This document shows positions 11,900 through 22,589 of a stretch of DNA of 64,000 nucleotides, in pieces (within the stretch, counting starts at the first letter, position 1; every line of letters starts with the position of its first letter). The position numbers were made by a program, and so were the translations under genes. The notes under the pieces are model-generated. The model saw nothing but the letters and a program-made list of their open reading frames with translations, was not told the DNA's origin and searched no databases. Source of the stretch: Mytilus edulis (lineage: Eukaryota; Mollusca; Bivalvia; Mytilida; Mytilidae); assembly GCF_963676685.1 (NCBI RefSeq), contig NC_092349.1:80736604-80800603 (forward strand), written 5' to 3'.

Positions 11900-13025
11900 A
11901 TGGATAATGCAATGTTAAATAGATTTTATGAAGACAATGTGAAAATGACAAAAGACGAAACAAGCCAGAACATTGAAATTGTTATTCCTCTCGTCAATGA
12001 TATTTTGCAGTACGTTCACGAAAGAGACGGGCGGTTTAAAAAAACAACCATTGAATGTTGGTAGTTACTATTCCCGTCTAAAAGTGTCTCGAGCGGACGA
12101 GTTTGACTATAGCGTAGTATTAGATATAGGATCATCTCTCGTTTGGGGTACCGTCACACCGGCTTATTATGGATATAACGAAAACAAAGAAGTGGTTCGT
12201 AAATCGATCTCACTACCTTTAGCTCCAACTGGAAAATCCTTTACACAGATTACAGGACTGACACAAAAATGGGATAATGAACGTTTAAATGAAGGACCGG
12301 CTTGTTTGACAATTGGTGACCACCTTATACCTATAAAAGTAAAAAGGAGGTTTAAGACACTAGTTAGTGAAGCTGTGAATAGACCAAGAATACGCCAACA
12401 TGTCGACGCGCAAAGATTATCCGAATCACCTGCCGCTACTTTGACAATTCGTCATCCCAAAATTGCAGGAGAAACAATAAGCGTTGATCTCGCACCTCTT
12501 ATTGAGGGACATCTTCCATTCAAACCAGAGTTTGGCTGGCCTAGACAAGGAGCCAGATGGCCGTCCTGGATGAAGATTGAGGAAATCAAAGCCGAAGGAA
12601 TACACGAAGTTGCTAAAGATCCATTTCACTGGTCACTGTCATTTGTCATGTGCGAAAACAAATTGGTGGATGGAATGGATTCGAATGGAACTTGCCGTAA
12701 AAAGAGTCAACGGATAATGAAAAAACTTCGAGAAATGTGGTGTCCGAAAGGAACAAAACAAGAAATAACTTCGTACCATCTTAAAAACATTTTATTTTGG
12801 GAAGGTGAAAATCACCCAAACGATAGTGAATGGACTAATGACCAGCTTTCTGTGAGAATAGCGTCAATGTGTTACCTGCTCATAGGATACATACAGCGTG
12901 GCAACCTGCCTTTGTATTTCCATACAGGGGTCAATTTATTGATGAATAAGGACAGAGACGTTCTTACCCAGGTTGAACAGAACATATTCAGGTTTTTGAA
13001 TAATCCCGAGCAATATCTAATTTAG
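11900..13025 (+). pseudogene. cGAS-like receptor, near-intact with one frameshift
   Basis: The ATG at 11900 (MDNAMLNRFYEDNVKM) is chosen because it matches the conserved start of all copies. The frame runs to codon about 47 and breaks in a run of seven A at 12038-12044, where six A would keep register. From there it is open to TAG at 13023-13025. The rest is a complete Mab-21/cGAS nucleotidyltransferase: the GS motif NVGSYY, the E-x-D of DEFDYS that binds metal, the third Asp in ISVDLAPLIE, and C-terminal SYHLKNILFW. The family makes cyclic or linear oligonucleotides from NTPs after sensing nucleic acid. The whole gene is 1126 bp, one base off a 374-codon frame. An AATAAA lies at 13124. It is either a recent pseudogene or an intact gene with a homopolymer base-call error. 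Confidence 0.85.
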
Positions 13026-13550
13026 AATATGATGTAAATCGTTGATATATATTGACAGATTTTTAAAATGCAACACCAGATTTAATGTTTTATTCCCATT
13101 TTCAAGTAGGCAATGTTCTGTAAAATAAATAGATTAAGATAAGTTTTATTAATTTGCTAATTGTCTGAAAATATATAATTTTAATAATATAATATTTGTA
13201 TTGTCTGCTTTATCAAGTCCTACTTCGGAGTGAATAATAAAATCAAATCTTGATAATTTCTTCTTTTTTGATAATATCAAAACTGTACAAAATATTAAAC
13301 TATTGCACGACTTCTGTATAATTCACCTGAAAAAAAAACTGTGTCAGATTTACTTAAGAAAACAAATGCAGAAACTATTTTAACATTTTGAATATACATG
13401 ATATATCCGTTATTAAATGTTTACAAGATACAATCAGTCATACAAACAAAAATAATTTTGATTAACTTTCACTTTCATTTACAGTTTTCCTAAATCTGAT
13501 GAAAGGTCAAGGTACAAGGAACAATATGATAAAAGCAAAATCACACAAAT
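13026..13550 (+). other. Conserved 3' flank of cGLR unit
   Basis: Aligns with 8907-9389 and 20301-20660. Contains AATAAA at 13124-13129 and the exact ISRE-like TTTCACTTTC at 13467-13476, followed by a conserved ACAGTTTTCCTAAATCTGATG. No gene. Confidence 0.55.
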
Positions 13551-13559
13551 ACTGAACTC

Positions 13560-13840
13560 CGCGGAAAATTCAAAAATAAAAGTCCATAATCAAATAGCAA
13601 ATCTAAAGCTCAAACACATCAATCTATTGGACAACATCCAGCATATTCCTGACTTGGTATAGGCATTTTCTTATGTGGAAAATGGTGGATTAAATTTGGT
13701 TTCAAAGCTAGGTAAACCTCTCACTTGAATGACAGTTGCATAAAATTCCATTATATGACAACGATGTGTGGACAAAACAAAGAGACATAATCGGTAAAAA
13801 TGTCAAAAATCGATTTACAGCAGACAACATTGTGTTAATA
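13560..13840 (-). repeat. SINE-like dispersed repeat
   Basis: Same family and orientation as 11170-11460, sharing GACTTGGTATAGGCATTTTC and AAACCTCTCACTTG-type blocks. Non-coding. Confidence 0.6.
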
Positions 13841-14094
13841 TCGTAATCAATATAAAAAAAATATATAAACAAACATTTGCCATGACACAATAACCACATG
13901 ATAACACAAAGAATCAGTTGTACAATTCATCCCGTCACTTACAAATGCATAAAAACTTGATTAGCTATGGGCATTGCTAGTACAGAATCGAAAAGAATGT
14001 GAAATACTTTATTCTTAATTAATGAAACCACAAGATGCAATATGAGTTATAACAACAAACAAACTATTAGCTACTACTATTTATTTACGTATTA

Positions 14095-14491
14095 TTGATT
14101 TTAGCGAGAGAAATGTATGTATTACTGAAAAAAAATTCACCAGGGTTTTCGATATCACAAACTAGTCAAACCTTTACTAAATTTTATCATTGGTACACGA
14201 ACATCATTTGTAAATATAACTCAACATGCAGAAATCTTATACGTTCAGGTATCTCACATCCAATTGTTTATGGTAATATTCTATATAAAGCACAAAAATG
14301 TCAGTATTCACCAGCTAACAAAACCTTTAAACAGACTTATTAAGAAGGCATATAGTTACGATACTGTTGTCAGGTCATTAAAGATTGCATTCACTTATAG
14401 GGTCTTTGTAGCGGAATCAAACACATTTTTTCTAAAACCAGTTGTTGGCATGACACTAGTACTGGTTATGTTCTTCTCATATATTTTATGA
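14095..14491 (+). pseudogene. C-terminal ORF fragment of a retroelement
   Basis: Two overlapping frames (14095-14343 and 14264-14491) join into one coding relic with a frameshift near 14340. It reads through YHWYTNIICKYNSTCRNL, then RSGISHPIVYGNILYKAQK, and ends VVGMTLVLVMFFSYIL. The G-I-S-H-P-x-x-Y-G block is one I associate with the C-terminal part of molluscan non-LTR or Penelope-like retroelement proteins; that is recall, not a search. The non-coding tail that follows (14492-14900) recurs 5'-truncated at 40310-40450, which supports a retroelement 3' end. Dead copy. Confidence 0.5.
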
Positions 14492-15130
14492 TAGTATAAT
14501 ACTAAACCCCTAACGGGAGGGATTGTGCTTAATATTCACATGATGAAGACATAATATATCAATCAGTTTATTTGAGGTCTGGAGCTGGCATGTCAGTAAA
14601 TGCTAGTAGTCCTTTGTCAATTTATGTATTATTGTCATTTTGTTTAATTTCTTATTCTGACATCGGACTCGGACTTCTCTTAAACTAAGTTTTACTGTCC
14701 TTATTATTGTGTGTTTTTTCTACTTTTGCTATAGGTATAGGGGAAAGGGTTGAGATTTAAAAAAAAACATGCTGTTACCCGCTGCATTTTCGCGCCTTTC
14801 CCAAGTCAGGAGCCTCTGGCTTTTGTTAGTCTTGTATAATTTTTAGTTTTAGTTTCTTGTGTATAATTCGGAGTTTAGTATGACGTCCAGTATCACTTAA
14901 CTAGAATACATATTTGTTAATTGAATTTGTAAGGATTAACCGTATTGACCCTAGTGCTTCATGTAATATCCCTATTTTTCTGATATCAAATTAAAATTGA
15001 GAATGGAGATGGGGAATGTGTAAAAGAAACAACAACCCGACCCCAGAGCAGACAACAGCCGAAGGCCAACAATGGGTCTTCAATGCAGCGAGAACTTCCG
15101 CACCCGGAGGTGTCCTTCGGCTTGTCCCTT
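14492..15130 (+). repeat. Retroelement 3' tail, partly inverted
   Basis: 14800-14920 (CCCAAGTCAGGAGCCTCTGG through GTATGACGTCCAGTATCAC) matches 40340-40450. The next piece, 15000-15130, matches 40460-40590 but in reverse complement, so the tail of this copy has been rearranged. A further reversed piece lies at 29505-29605. Confidence 0.6.
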
Positions 15131-15219
15131 CATAAATATGTATTCTGGTTCAGTGATTATGAACGAGATACTAAACTCCGAATAATTGTCTGGTAAATAA
15201 TGTATTGTCATGAGTTTCA

Positions 15220-15730
15220 ACGATGAGGCTGTATATTAAATTTTTGAAAGAGACATTTGGTCACAAGATAAGATTGCCAACGCACAAATAAAGGCATTGA
15301 TAGAAACCCTATCTATCAGAAATACATCAGTTCAGAGGTAGTCCGTGTCCGATTTCATTTTTCATATTAAAATTAGATAACGTCAGAAATATTTTCAGTT
15401 CTTTGATAATCGGATTGCAGATTATTTTCTGTAACTAATATAGAGCCTTCTAATAGAAAGGCGTGTATTTTTTATATTTATCCAACTTTCAATATATCTT
15501 AACTAATTGAGACATATTATATATCAAATATGATAATTTATCTATTAAAAATGTTAAGTAATTTATTTTATTAGTTATCTTATATAGGTTATGACATATC
15601 TTATATAGTTAAAATATATCTTGGTTATTTGTTTTGTAATCAATTAGGCGATTGATTTATGTCTTGGCCTTTTATTGCCAACCATACGATGTCGGCCTTT
15701 CTCATTGAATAAGATCGAACGGTCGTATAT
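15220..15730 (+). other. Start of duplication unit 2
   Basis: 15230-15350 (AACGCACAAATAAAGGCATTGA and the following CTATCTATCAGA) resembles 21690-21795, marking paralogous flanks of the genes at 19173 and 24231. Contains no gene. Confidence 0.45.
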
Positions 15731-15950
15731 AATTGTTAAAATTTCCTATATTTCTGGGAATGCAAATATCATCCATCAGAGTGGACTATTGACCAGTTTT
15801 CTGTTAGAGTTGATTCAATTCTTTATCTGATCATACAAAACATACAGCGAGGCAACCTTCTTACAGGGGGCAATTTGCTAGAGAATAATTGAAAATGTTC
15901 TAGACCGGGTTGAACAAACAATGTTAATCCGTTTTACAACCCTAGATCAG
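15731..15950 (+). pseudogene. cGLR fragment, C-terminal part
   Basis: Matches the C-terminal 70 residues of the family: TTTCTGGGAATGCAAAT is the FWECK block, and QNIQRGNLL and a degraded NLLENN follow. It has small deletions and an in-frame TGA where the family has ENKDR. No N-terminal portion lies nearby, so this is a stand-alone remnant of an extra copy. Confidence 0.75.
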
Positions 15951-16834
15951 AACTTTATTTATTGTCTGTTTTGTCTAGCACTACTTGAGAATAAGTATTA
16001 TAGACTTAAGACTTGAAAATACAATTCTCTTTAATACCAGAAACGGTACCAAATGGATGAAACTTCGAAAAATTGCATGCCGTTGCTGTTTTAAAAAGTC
16101 TCAGTTAGAACGATACTTCAACATGTTCAAATGAAATCCTCATAGATACCAGTATTGAAATTTTCGCAAGTCACGTTTAGCAGGGATATCTAACTGGATA
16201 TTTCTACTAGAGACTGCAGGGTATCAGTGCTGAATTCGAATTTTCGAACTATGAATTAACCTGACATCAAATTTGTTCCATCTCCGTTCTTCTGTTCAGT
16301 CTGTTTGGTTTTCTTTTGCACCGAAAAACATTTATTAACTATACATGAGTCACTCAAATTCACATTTTAGAAAAATTCAAATGGAAAAGCCAGAACAAAA
16401 GATACACACAAAACAATACACTTATTCTGAAATTTGAAATATCTTTTTTCATATTATCTGTATATGATATGTGATAATATTTGTTTGAATTTCACAAACA
16501 GTTGACATTTAACTTTCAAGAACTGTTTTGTAAAATCACATAAACAGTTTCTTAATTTTCCTACCAAATGTTCTAAGTTGGCTAAATAATGAAACATTTC
16601 ATCTTCTACATTTCGTATATCAGTCGGACATAGTTTGAATTATGCTTATGAAAAGCAGTAGTCAGATGGGGTTGCACCAGAATTCAAACACAAATAAATT
16701 GGACTATAAACTGTTGGCTTGGATTTACCTTGTACTCCTTGCCGTCAAATCCGATTGAAAATCATTTCACCGATACATTGAAAATACTAGAAAGTAAACA
16801 ATGCTTGTCTGAGTATTAATGCCGGTATTTTTTC

Positions 16835-17045
16835 CTAAGTATAAAAAAGAGAAATGCAAATCATTCATCAGTGAGGCTATTAATCGGCCTCGAATACATC
16901 GATTTGCTGATATAAAAGGCTACACTGAGAATTATTTACCATCCAGAAAACAAGGTTGGACAGCAAGCATTGATTAAGCTCCATAAATTGAGGCACATTT
17001 CCTACCCAGACACGAGTTCGGTTAACCAAGATCAGGAGCCAAATG
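16835..17045 (+). pseudogene. cGLR fragment, middle part
   Basis: Reads KCKSFISEAINRPRIHRFAD-like sequence, aligning with the family block KRRFKxLVSEAVNRPxIRQ. It then continues degraded through the third-Asp region (GCAAGCATTGATTAAGCTCC for SVDLAP), where a stop has arisen, to a trace of FGWPRSGA. A sister fragment lies at 22020-22190 at the same place relative to the next gene, so the fragment predates the unit duplication. Confidence 0.7.
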
Positions 17046-17178
17046 TCATTCTCAAACTGATATATGCTAAGCTCTGACTTCTTGTTCAGTATTGGCTATT
17101 GTTTTATTCATTTTTAAATTGATCCGCTCTTCAACATTTGTATTTTAATTTGGATATTTAAAAAAATATTTTGGCCCC

Positions 17179-17222
17179 GAGCACCATAGAAGAGACATTA
17201 ATAGTTGAAATGCGGATGTGAT
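17179..17222 (+). ncRNA. Degenerate hammerhead ribozyme relic
   Basis: GAGCACCATAGAAGAGACAT with stem II GACATTAATAGTT and GAAATGCGGATG. The CTGA box reads ATAGA and stem II is weakened, so it is almost certainly dead. It is the paralogue of the relics at 4025 and 22298. Confidence 0.45.
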
Positions 17223-17389
17223 GCATTGTAGATACTGCCGTTGGCCGTACGATGATATAACAGTTTTAAAAACAGTAATTAAACCATCTAAAATGTACTG
17301 TATTTAATTTGTGAAATGAATTAGAAAAATGTTCAAACAAAGATTATCAGGTCGAAACGGAAAAAAAACACTATCGACTCTGTGTAGGG

Positions 17390-19172
17390 TTTTTGGGGAT
17401 TGAATCAACGGTGCTTGGTGTAATTTTCAGGCAAGACAAGCTTTGAATATCACATGTATAAACCATATATTTGACTAGCCATGATATTTTCAAGCTCATG
17501 AAGGTACCACGGTCAAAATGAGTCTCTGCATTTATATGAAGTTTTCGTTTATTTATATACATAAATTATGCCGTTAGTTTTCTCGTTTGAATTGTTTTAA
17601 AATGTTATTTCAGGGCCTTTTATAGCTGACTATGCGGTATGTGCTTTGTTCATTATTGACGGCCCTTCGGTTACCTATAGTTGTTAATTTTTGTGTCATT
17701 TTGTCTCTTGTGGATAGTTGTCTCATTGGCAATCTTAGATTTTCTAGATTCTTCAAAATAACAGAACTATTGTCATTTTTGTTATTATCGATTTTATTAA
17801 AATTTTCCATCTTATTCTTAAATTTTTTCACATGTATGTTTATATTTTATAGTTGTTATGTAACATTGTCTTTGTAGGGAAAAGGATTGTCAAGTCTTTG
17901 ATTAATAAAAAATGTAAGCTTTAAGAATTAAAATAACTGAAGTTTGTATTTTCTAAATTCGGTTGTAACTGCAAAAATGTACTAGAACCTGTAATCAAAA
18001 TAATACTAAATTTAAATGTTTTCTTTTTTTCGTAAGGAAAACAACATCAATTTTAACAAAGAAAATATAAAGATATATAACTAACATCAACAAGCTGTGC
18101 ATCATTTATATGCTTCCTAATGTTTATTTACTTTCGTATTGTAAATACATTTTACATCCTGACAAAGTGATTAAATCAACACAGAGTTTGATGAAAATCA
18201 AACTGCATGATCAATAGTATGAAGGTATTCATGTAAAAGGTATGTAAGAAAACTTTAAACAACACACACTTTTTTTAAGTAGTTGGAAGACTGTCAAAGA
18301 TTTAAAAAAAAAATGAAGCAAACAAGGAATGAAGATGGGATGAGACAATATAGGGATCATAACAGGCAGTATATCTTGCTCGATTTACATGTGCCGGTAT
18401 TTGTTCATATTTTACAGTGAGACAAAATGTGATTTACTCCCAACACTTAGTTTCCATGCTGTAATCATATTCGAAAAAGTTATAAAGTTTAAATGTTAGG
18501 TTCTGTATTAATAAATCACTTGAATTGCAGAAAATGAGCTTATCTTAACCCTAATAAAAGTACAACAACCGCCAAAGTAATTGTCAGTGCAATGATCAAA
18601 TGAACGTAATGAAAAAATGAAGTTATAATAATTGCATGGTATGTCGTCAATTCGGCTTCTCTGAAATTAACAAATATAGGTCACCTTAGAAGGCTTTCTG
18701 CAATGATCAAAATCCATAACCCTAAGTCAGCTATAAAAGGCCCCGAAATGACACCAAGTAATATGATAAATGAGGCTATGAGTTTTTCATTTAATTTCAA
18801 AGGAAAAGGAAAGCGAAAAAACCTGTCAATGCCCGTGTTGAAGGCCGTACTTTGACCTATAGTGGTTTACTTTTACACTCTGTGGCTTGGATGCCAGTCA
18901 TATAACATCTTATTATATATATGATATCAAATTACATCAAATATCATCCTGGAACTAGAATTTGTCCATAAACATGTTGTATATAATCAGAACAACATTG
19001 GGGTCATCTTGACCCGACTTATTTCTCTCTCTATATATATATATATATATATTTGAAGAACACCTATTCCTATTTTTAATTTTGGATTTTGCTCTACACA
19101 CTATTATGATAACATATCATGTAAAAATGCAGATAAAAAGCTCACAATTATCATTATCGTTTACCTGTCAAA
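17390..19172 (+). other. 5' flank of duplication unit 2
   Basis: Paralogous to 4985-7793 and 22590-24230, with a SINE-like insertion at about 17555-17740 and another partial copy at 18715-18860. It includes a (TA)n run at 19030-19052. No gene. Confidence 0.55.
19002..19014. promoter_or_regulatory. Inverted GGTCA repeat with 3-nt spacer
   Basis: Exact GGTCA-TCT-TGACC, 159 bp before the ATG of the intact gene at 19173. It is conserved with 7628-7640 although the spacer bases differ, whereas the half-sites do not. Confidence 0.45.
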
Positions 19173-20300
19173 ATGGATATTAATAAAATGTTAAATAATT
19201 TTTATGAAGGCAACGTAAAAATGTCAAGAAACGAAACAAGACAGAACGTTAATGTTGTGATGCCTCTTGTGAATGACATTTTGCGGTACGTTCATGAAAA
19301 GGACAAACGGTTTCAAGTACAGCCATTAAATGTCGGGAGTTACTATTCCCACCTTAAAGTGTCTCGAGCTGACGAATTTGATTATAGTGTAGTCTTAGAT
19401 GTTGGATCATCTCTGGATTGGGGTATTGGGACGCCATCTTATTATGGATATAATGGAAGCAACGAATTGGTTCTTTCATGGATTCCACTGCCATCACCAC
19501 CCCCAGGAAAATGCCTTATAGAGGTTGGAGGACTGACACAAAGATGGAATAATGAAGGTTTAAATGAAGGACCGGCTTGTTTGACAATTGATGATCACAT
19601 CATACCTATACGAGTTAAAAGAAGGTTTAAAGTACTCGTTAGTGAAGCTGTGAATCGACCACACATATATCAGTTTGTCGACGCAAGGCGATTATCCGAG
19701 TCACCTGCTACTACACTGATAATAAGCCATCCTAACATTGTAGGAGATACAATAAGTGTAGATCTTACACCTCTCATTAAATCACATGCTTCATTTCAAC
19801 CAGAGTTTGGGTGGCCTAGATCAGGAGCCATATGGCCATCTTGTATAAAGATTCAAGAGATAATAGCTGAAGGAATCCACGGAGTTGCCAAAGATCCATT
19901 GTACTGGTCTTTGTCATTTGTCATGTGCGAAAAGAAATTGCTAGATGGCATTGACTCGAATGGAACTTGTCGTAAAAAAAGTCAACGGATAATGAAAAAA
20001 ATACGTGAAAGTTGGTGTCCAAAAGGAACTAAACAAGTAATTACTTCGTACCATCTACAAAATATTCTTTTCTGGGAATGTGAAAGTCGCCCATCTGATG
20101 AAGAATGGACAAATGAACAGCTTTCTATAAGAATTGAGTCCATGTGTCACTTGCTCATACAAAATATTCAGCGTGGCAACCTGCCACTGTATTTCCATAC
20201 AGGAGTCAATTTGCTGGAGAATAAGGACAGGGACGTACTTGACAAGGTTGTACAGAACATTTACCGGTTTTTGAATAATCCCGAACATTATCTAATTTAA
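19173..20300 (+). CDS. cGAS-like receptor (Mab-21/cGAS nucleotidyltransferase), intact
   Basis: A complete single-exon gene of 375 residues; MDIN at its start matches the other copies. It belongs to the cGAS/Mab-21 family, whose members sense nucleic acid and make cyclic dinucleotide or related messengers for STING-type receptors. Visible hallmarks are the N-terminal helix to residue 48, GS motif G55-S56 in NVGSYY, metal-binding E68 and D70 in DEFDYS, and the third acidic residue D197 in ISVDLTPL. The C-terminal lobe carries S292-Y293 in TSYHLQNILFW, the position that stacks on the nucleotide base in cGAS. There is no cGAS-type H-x5-CC-x6-C zinc thumb; the region is shortened to GTCRKKSQRIMKK, as expected of a non-canonical cGLR. 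The protein is essentially the catalytic core, with no long N-terminal tail. Cytosolic location, ligand and product are not readable from sequence. One of two open copies in the array. Confidence 0.93.
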   Translation: MDINKMLNNFYEGNVKMSRNETRQNVNVVMPLVNDILRYVHEKDKRFQVQPLNVGSYYSHLKVSRADEFDYSVVLDVGSSLDWGIGTPSYYGYNGSNELVLSWIPLPSPPPGKCLIEVGGLTQRWNNEGLNEGPACLTIDDHIIPIRVKRRFKVLVSEAVNRPHIYQFVDARRLSESPATTLIISHPNIVGDTISVDLTPLIKSHASFQPEFGWPRSGAIWPSCIKIQEIIAEGIHGVAKDPLYWSLSFVMCEKKLLDGIDSNGTCRKKSQRIMKKIRESWCPKGTKQVITSYHLQNILFWECESRPSDEEWTNEQLSIRIESMCHLLIQNIQRGNLPLYFHTGVNLLENKDRDVLDKVVQNIYRFLNNPEHYLI

Positions 20301-20660
20301 ATTATGTTTTCAATCTTTTAGATCATTTGAATCAGCAGAATGTGATGTTTGTATTGTCTGTTTCACCAAGGAATACTTCGGAGTGAACTTTAAAATTAAA
20401 TCTTGATAATGTTTTCTTTTCTAGTAATATCATAACTGGACAAAACATTAAACTGTGGCGCGACAACTGTATAATTCACCTGGAATAATCGCTGAAAATT
20501 TTCTTTAGGAAACTGATGTAGACTAAAAATTCTAACATTTGTAATATACATGATATATCCGTTAGAAAACCTTCAGTCATACAATAAAATGATTATCTAT
20601 TAACTTTCACTTTCATTAACAGTTTTCATAAATCTGATGAAAAGTAAAAGTAAACTGAAC
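20301..20660 (+). other. Conserved 3' flank of cGLR unit
   Basis: Alignable with the 3' flanks after 8906 and 13025. Holds an exact ISRE-like TTTCACTTTC at 20605-20614, then ACAGTTTTCATAAATCTGATG. Confidence 0.55.
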
Positions 20661-20909
20661 AGTATAAATCGGTCGTACTATTTATCAATTCTCTAACAAA
20701 TCACATAAAGTTTAATTAACTGAAGGCATTGCAGAATCCAGAATAATATGAAACAGTTCATTTCAAATTAATTTGACCACAATCGGCAACATGAAATTAT
20801 AACAACAAACACATAATTAAACAAACAACAAAAGAACAATACTGATGAAAATAATATCTCGATGTATACACTATTATAGCTATCAAATGTACCAGGATTA
20901 TAATTTAAT

Positions 20910-20954
20910 ATGCCAGACGTGCGTTTCGTCTACATAAGACTCATCAATGACGCT
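20910..20954 (-). ncRNA. Hammerhead ribozyme, type I, core mutated
   Basis: Read on the minus strand: stem I 5' side, then TTGATGA where CTGATGA is required, stem II GTCTTATGTAGAC, GAAAC, short loop GCAC, GTC cleavage triplet, TGGCAT. The C3-to-U change in the CUGAUGA box should disable cleavage. Confidence 0.7.
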
Positions 20955-21271
20955 CAGATCAAAATAGTTATAAAGCCAAAAAAGTACAAAGTTGAAGAGC
21001 ATTGACAACCCAAAATTCCAAAAAGGTGGGCCAAAAATGGCTACGGTAAACTATTCCTGGGATAAGAAAATGATTAGTTTTTCGAAAAATTCAAAGTTTT
21101 GTCACAGGGAATTTATAAAAATGACCATATACATTTTTTTAATTGATATTCATGTCAACACCGAAGTGCTGAATACTGGGCTGGTGATACCCTCGGGGAT
21201 GAAACATCCACCAGCAGTGTCATCGACCCAGTGGTGTAAAGTTATCAAAGGTACCAGGATTAAAATTAAAT

Positions 21272-21316
21272 ATGCCAGACGCGCGTTTCGTCTACACAAG
21301 ACTCATCAGTGATGCT
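21272..21316 (-). ncRNA. Hammerhead ribozyme, type I, intact core
   Basis: Minus strand: CTGATGA, stem II GTCTTGTGTAGAC, GAAAC, loop GCGC, GTC triplet, TGGCAT. All core nucleotides are present. Stem I pairs only partly (A-U, C-G, U-G, then mismatches), so activity may be weak. The self-complementary GCGC loop of stem III would suit a dimeric ribozyme. Confidence 0.7.
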
Positions 21317-21590
21317 CAGATTAAAATACATGTAGTTATAAAGCCAAACAAGTAAAAAGTTGAAGAGCATTGAGGATCCAGTAGTTATCAAAGGTATCAG
21401 GATTATAAAATTAAAAAAAGTTGTGTCAAATTCTGAAAAGGTAATCTTTGCCTGGGATAAGAAAATCCTTCTTTTTTTCGAAAATTCAAAGTTTCGTAAA
21501 TAGGAAGTTCATAAAAAAGACCATATACTTGATATTCATGTCAACATCGAAGTGCTGATTACTGGGCAGGTGGTGATACAATTAAGATTA

Positions 21591-22019
21591 GTACCCAAAT
21601 CAAATCATAGAGGTATATTTTACAAGAAGCACTAATATTAAGGTTATCCCTTACCAAAACAAGTTACTATGAAGTTGTATGTCCAATTTGTTGATAGAGT
21701 CACTTTTTTAACAAGATGAGATTGTCAGCGTATAAAAAAGGTCTTGATAGAAATCCTATCTACCAGAGATACGCTAGCTTCGAGGTAGTCCATTGACACT
21801 GGATTCATTTATCCTTGTTGGTATCAATTTTTGTGGATTTAGAAAAACATTTTTGATGGATATTTTATTTTGTGGTTTTGCCAATCTCTGCATTAAAAGC
21901 CTAGAAAAAAATTTGTAATTCGTTGTTCACCTCAGTCCACGAAACACAACAAACTTTGCATCCAACGAATAAAAATGAATGCATAATCAGCGGGAAAGGG
22001 AACATCGTGGGTCTCAGCT
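21591..22019. other. Unassigned sequence in duplication unit 3
   Basis: 21690-21795 is paralogous to 15230-15350. The remainder has no recognised content. Confidence 0.35.
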
Positions 22020-22190
22020 TTAAAATACCTTTTCAGCAAAGAAAGATGCAAATCACTCGTAAGTGAGGCTGTTAACCGGCCACGTATACGTCAATTTGCT
22101 GATATTAAAGCTGATATATGTCTAAATTCCCGGCTGTTACACTGACAATTATAAACCACCAGGAACCAAAATGGCCTTCTTAAACTGAGT
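22020..22190 (+). pseudogene. cGLR fragment, middle part
   Basis: AGATGCAAATCACTCGTAAG through GTGAGGCTGTTAACCGGCCA encodes a version of the family block LVSEAVNRP, continuing degraded (QFADIKADI) to SPAVTLTI. It is the paralogue of 16835-17045, in the same relation to the downstream gene. Confidence 0.7.
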
Positions 22191-22297
22191 TTGCAAAGCT
22201 CCAACTCATTGTCCGACTATTGTTTAAATCATTTTTAGGTTGATCCGATCTTGAACATTTGTATTATAGTTTTAATATCAAAATATTTGGTCCTCGA

Positions 22298-22341
22298 GCA
22301 TCACCGAAGAGACATTAGTTGTCAAAATGCGGATCTGGTGC
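22298..22341 (+). ncRNA. Degenerate hammerhead ribozyme relic
   Basis: GCATCA-CCGAAGA, stem II GACATTAGTTGTC, AAAAT, loop GCGG, ATC, TGGTGC. Stem I still pairs completely, but the CUGA box reads CCGA and the GAAA box reads AAAA, both expected to be inactivating. Confidence 0.55.
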
Positions 22342-22589
22342 GGTGCATCTGGCGTGAATAAGACATTTTTATCCTGGTATCTATGATGAGTTTATTTGTT
22401 ATTACTCCCGTTTGACATACGATAATGTAACAGTTGTAAAAATAATCAAACCATCTAAAAAAGTACTGTATCTTACCTGTGAAATGACTTAGAAATTGTT
22501 TTACGAAAAGTTGTTCGGGTCCAAATGGAACAAATAAACTATGGACGCTGTCTAGCGCCCGAGGGGATTGTATTAACTATGTACGGTGT

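Larger units (their letters stand above)
20885..21590 (-). repeat. Tandem retrozyme-like repeat (two monomers plus a partial third)
   Basis: Successive copies start at about 20890 and 21250, about 360 bp apart. A third, without the ribozyme, runs from about 21385. Each full monomer carries TATGCCAGACG, then AAGTTGAAGAGCATTGA, then TCATGTCAACACCGAAGTGCTGA. A hammerhead lies on the minus strand of each full unit. The layout matches retrozymes: small non-coding retroelements that spread through circular RNA cut by hammerheads. The short frame inside (20992-21312) is incidental. Confidence 0.75.

Noticed and set aside
13476-13505. Mini-exon in the conserved 3' flank (ACAG ... GT)
   Set aside because: The acceptor-like and donor-like bases are not consistently kept among the copies and no frame or transcript supports it.
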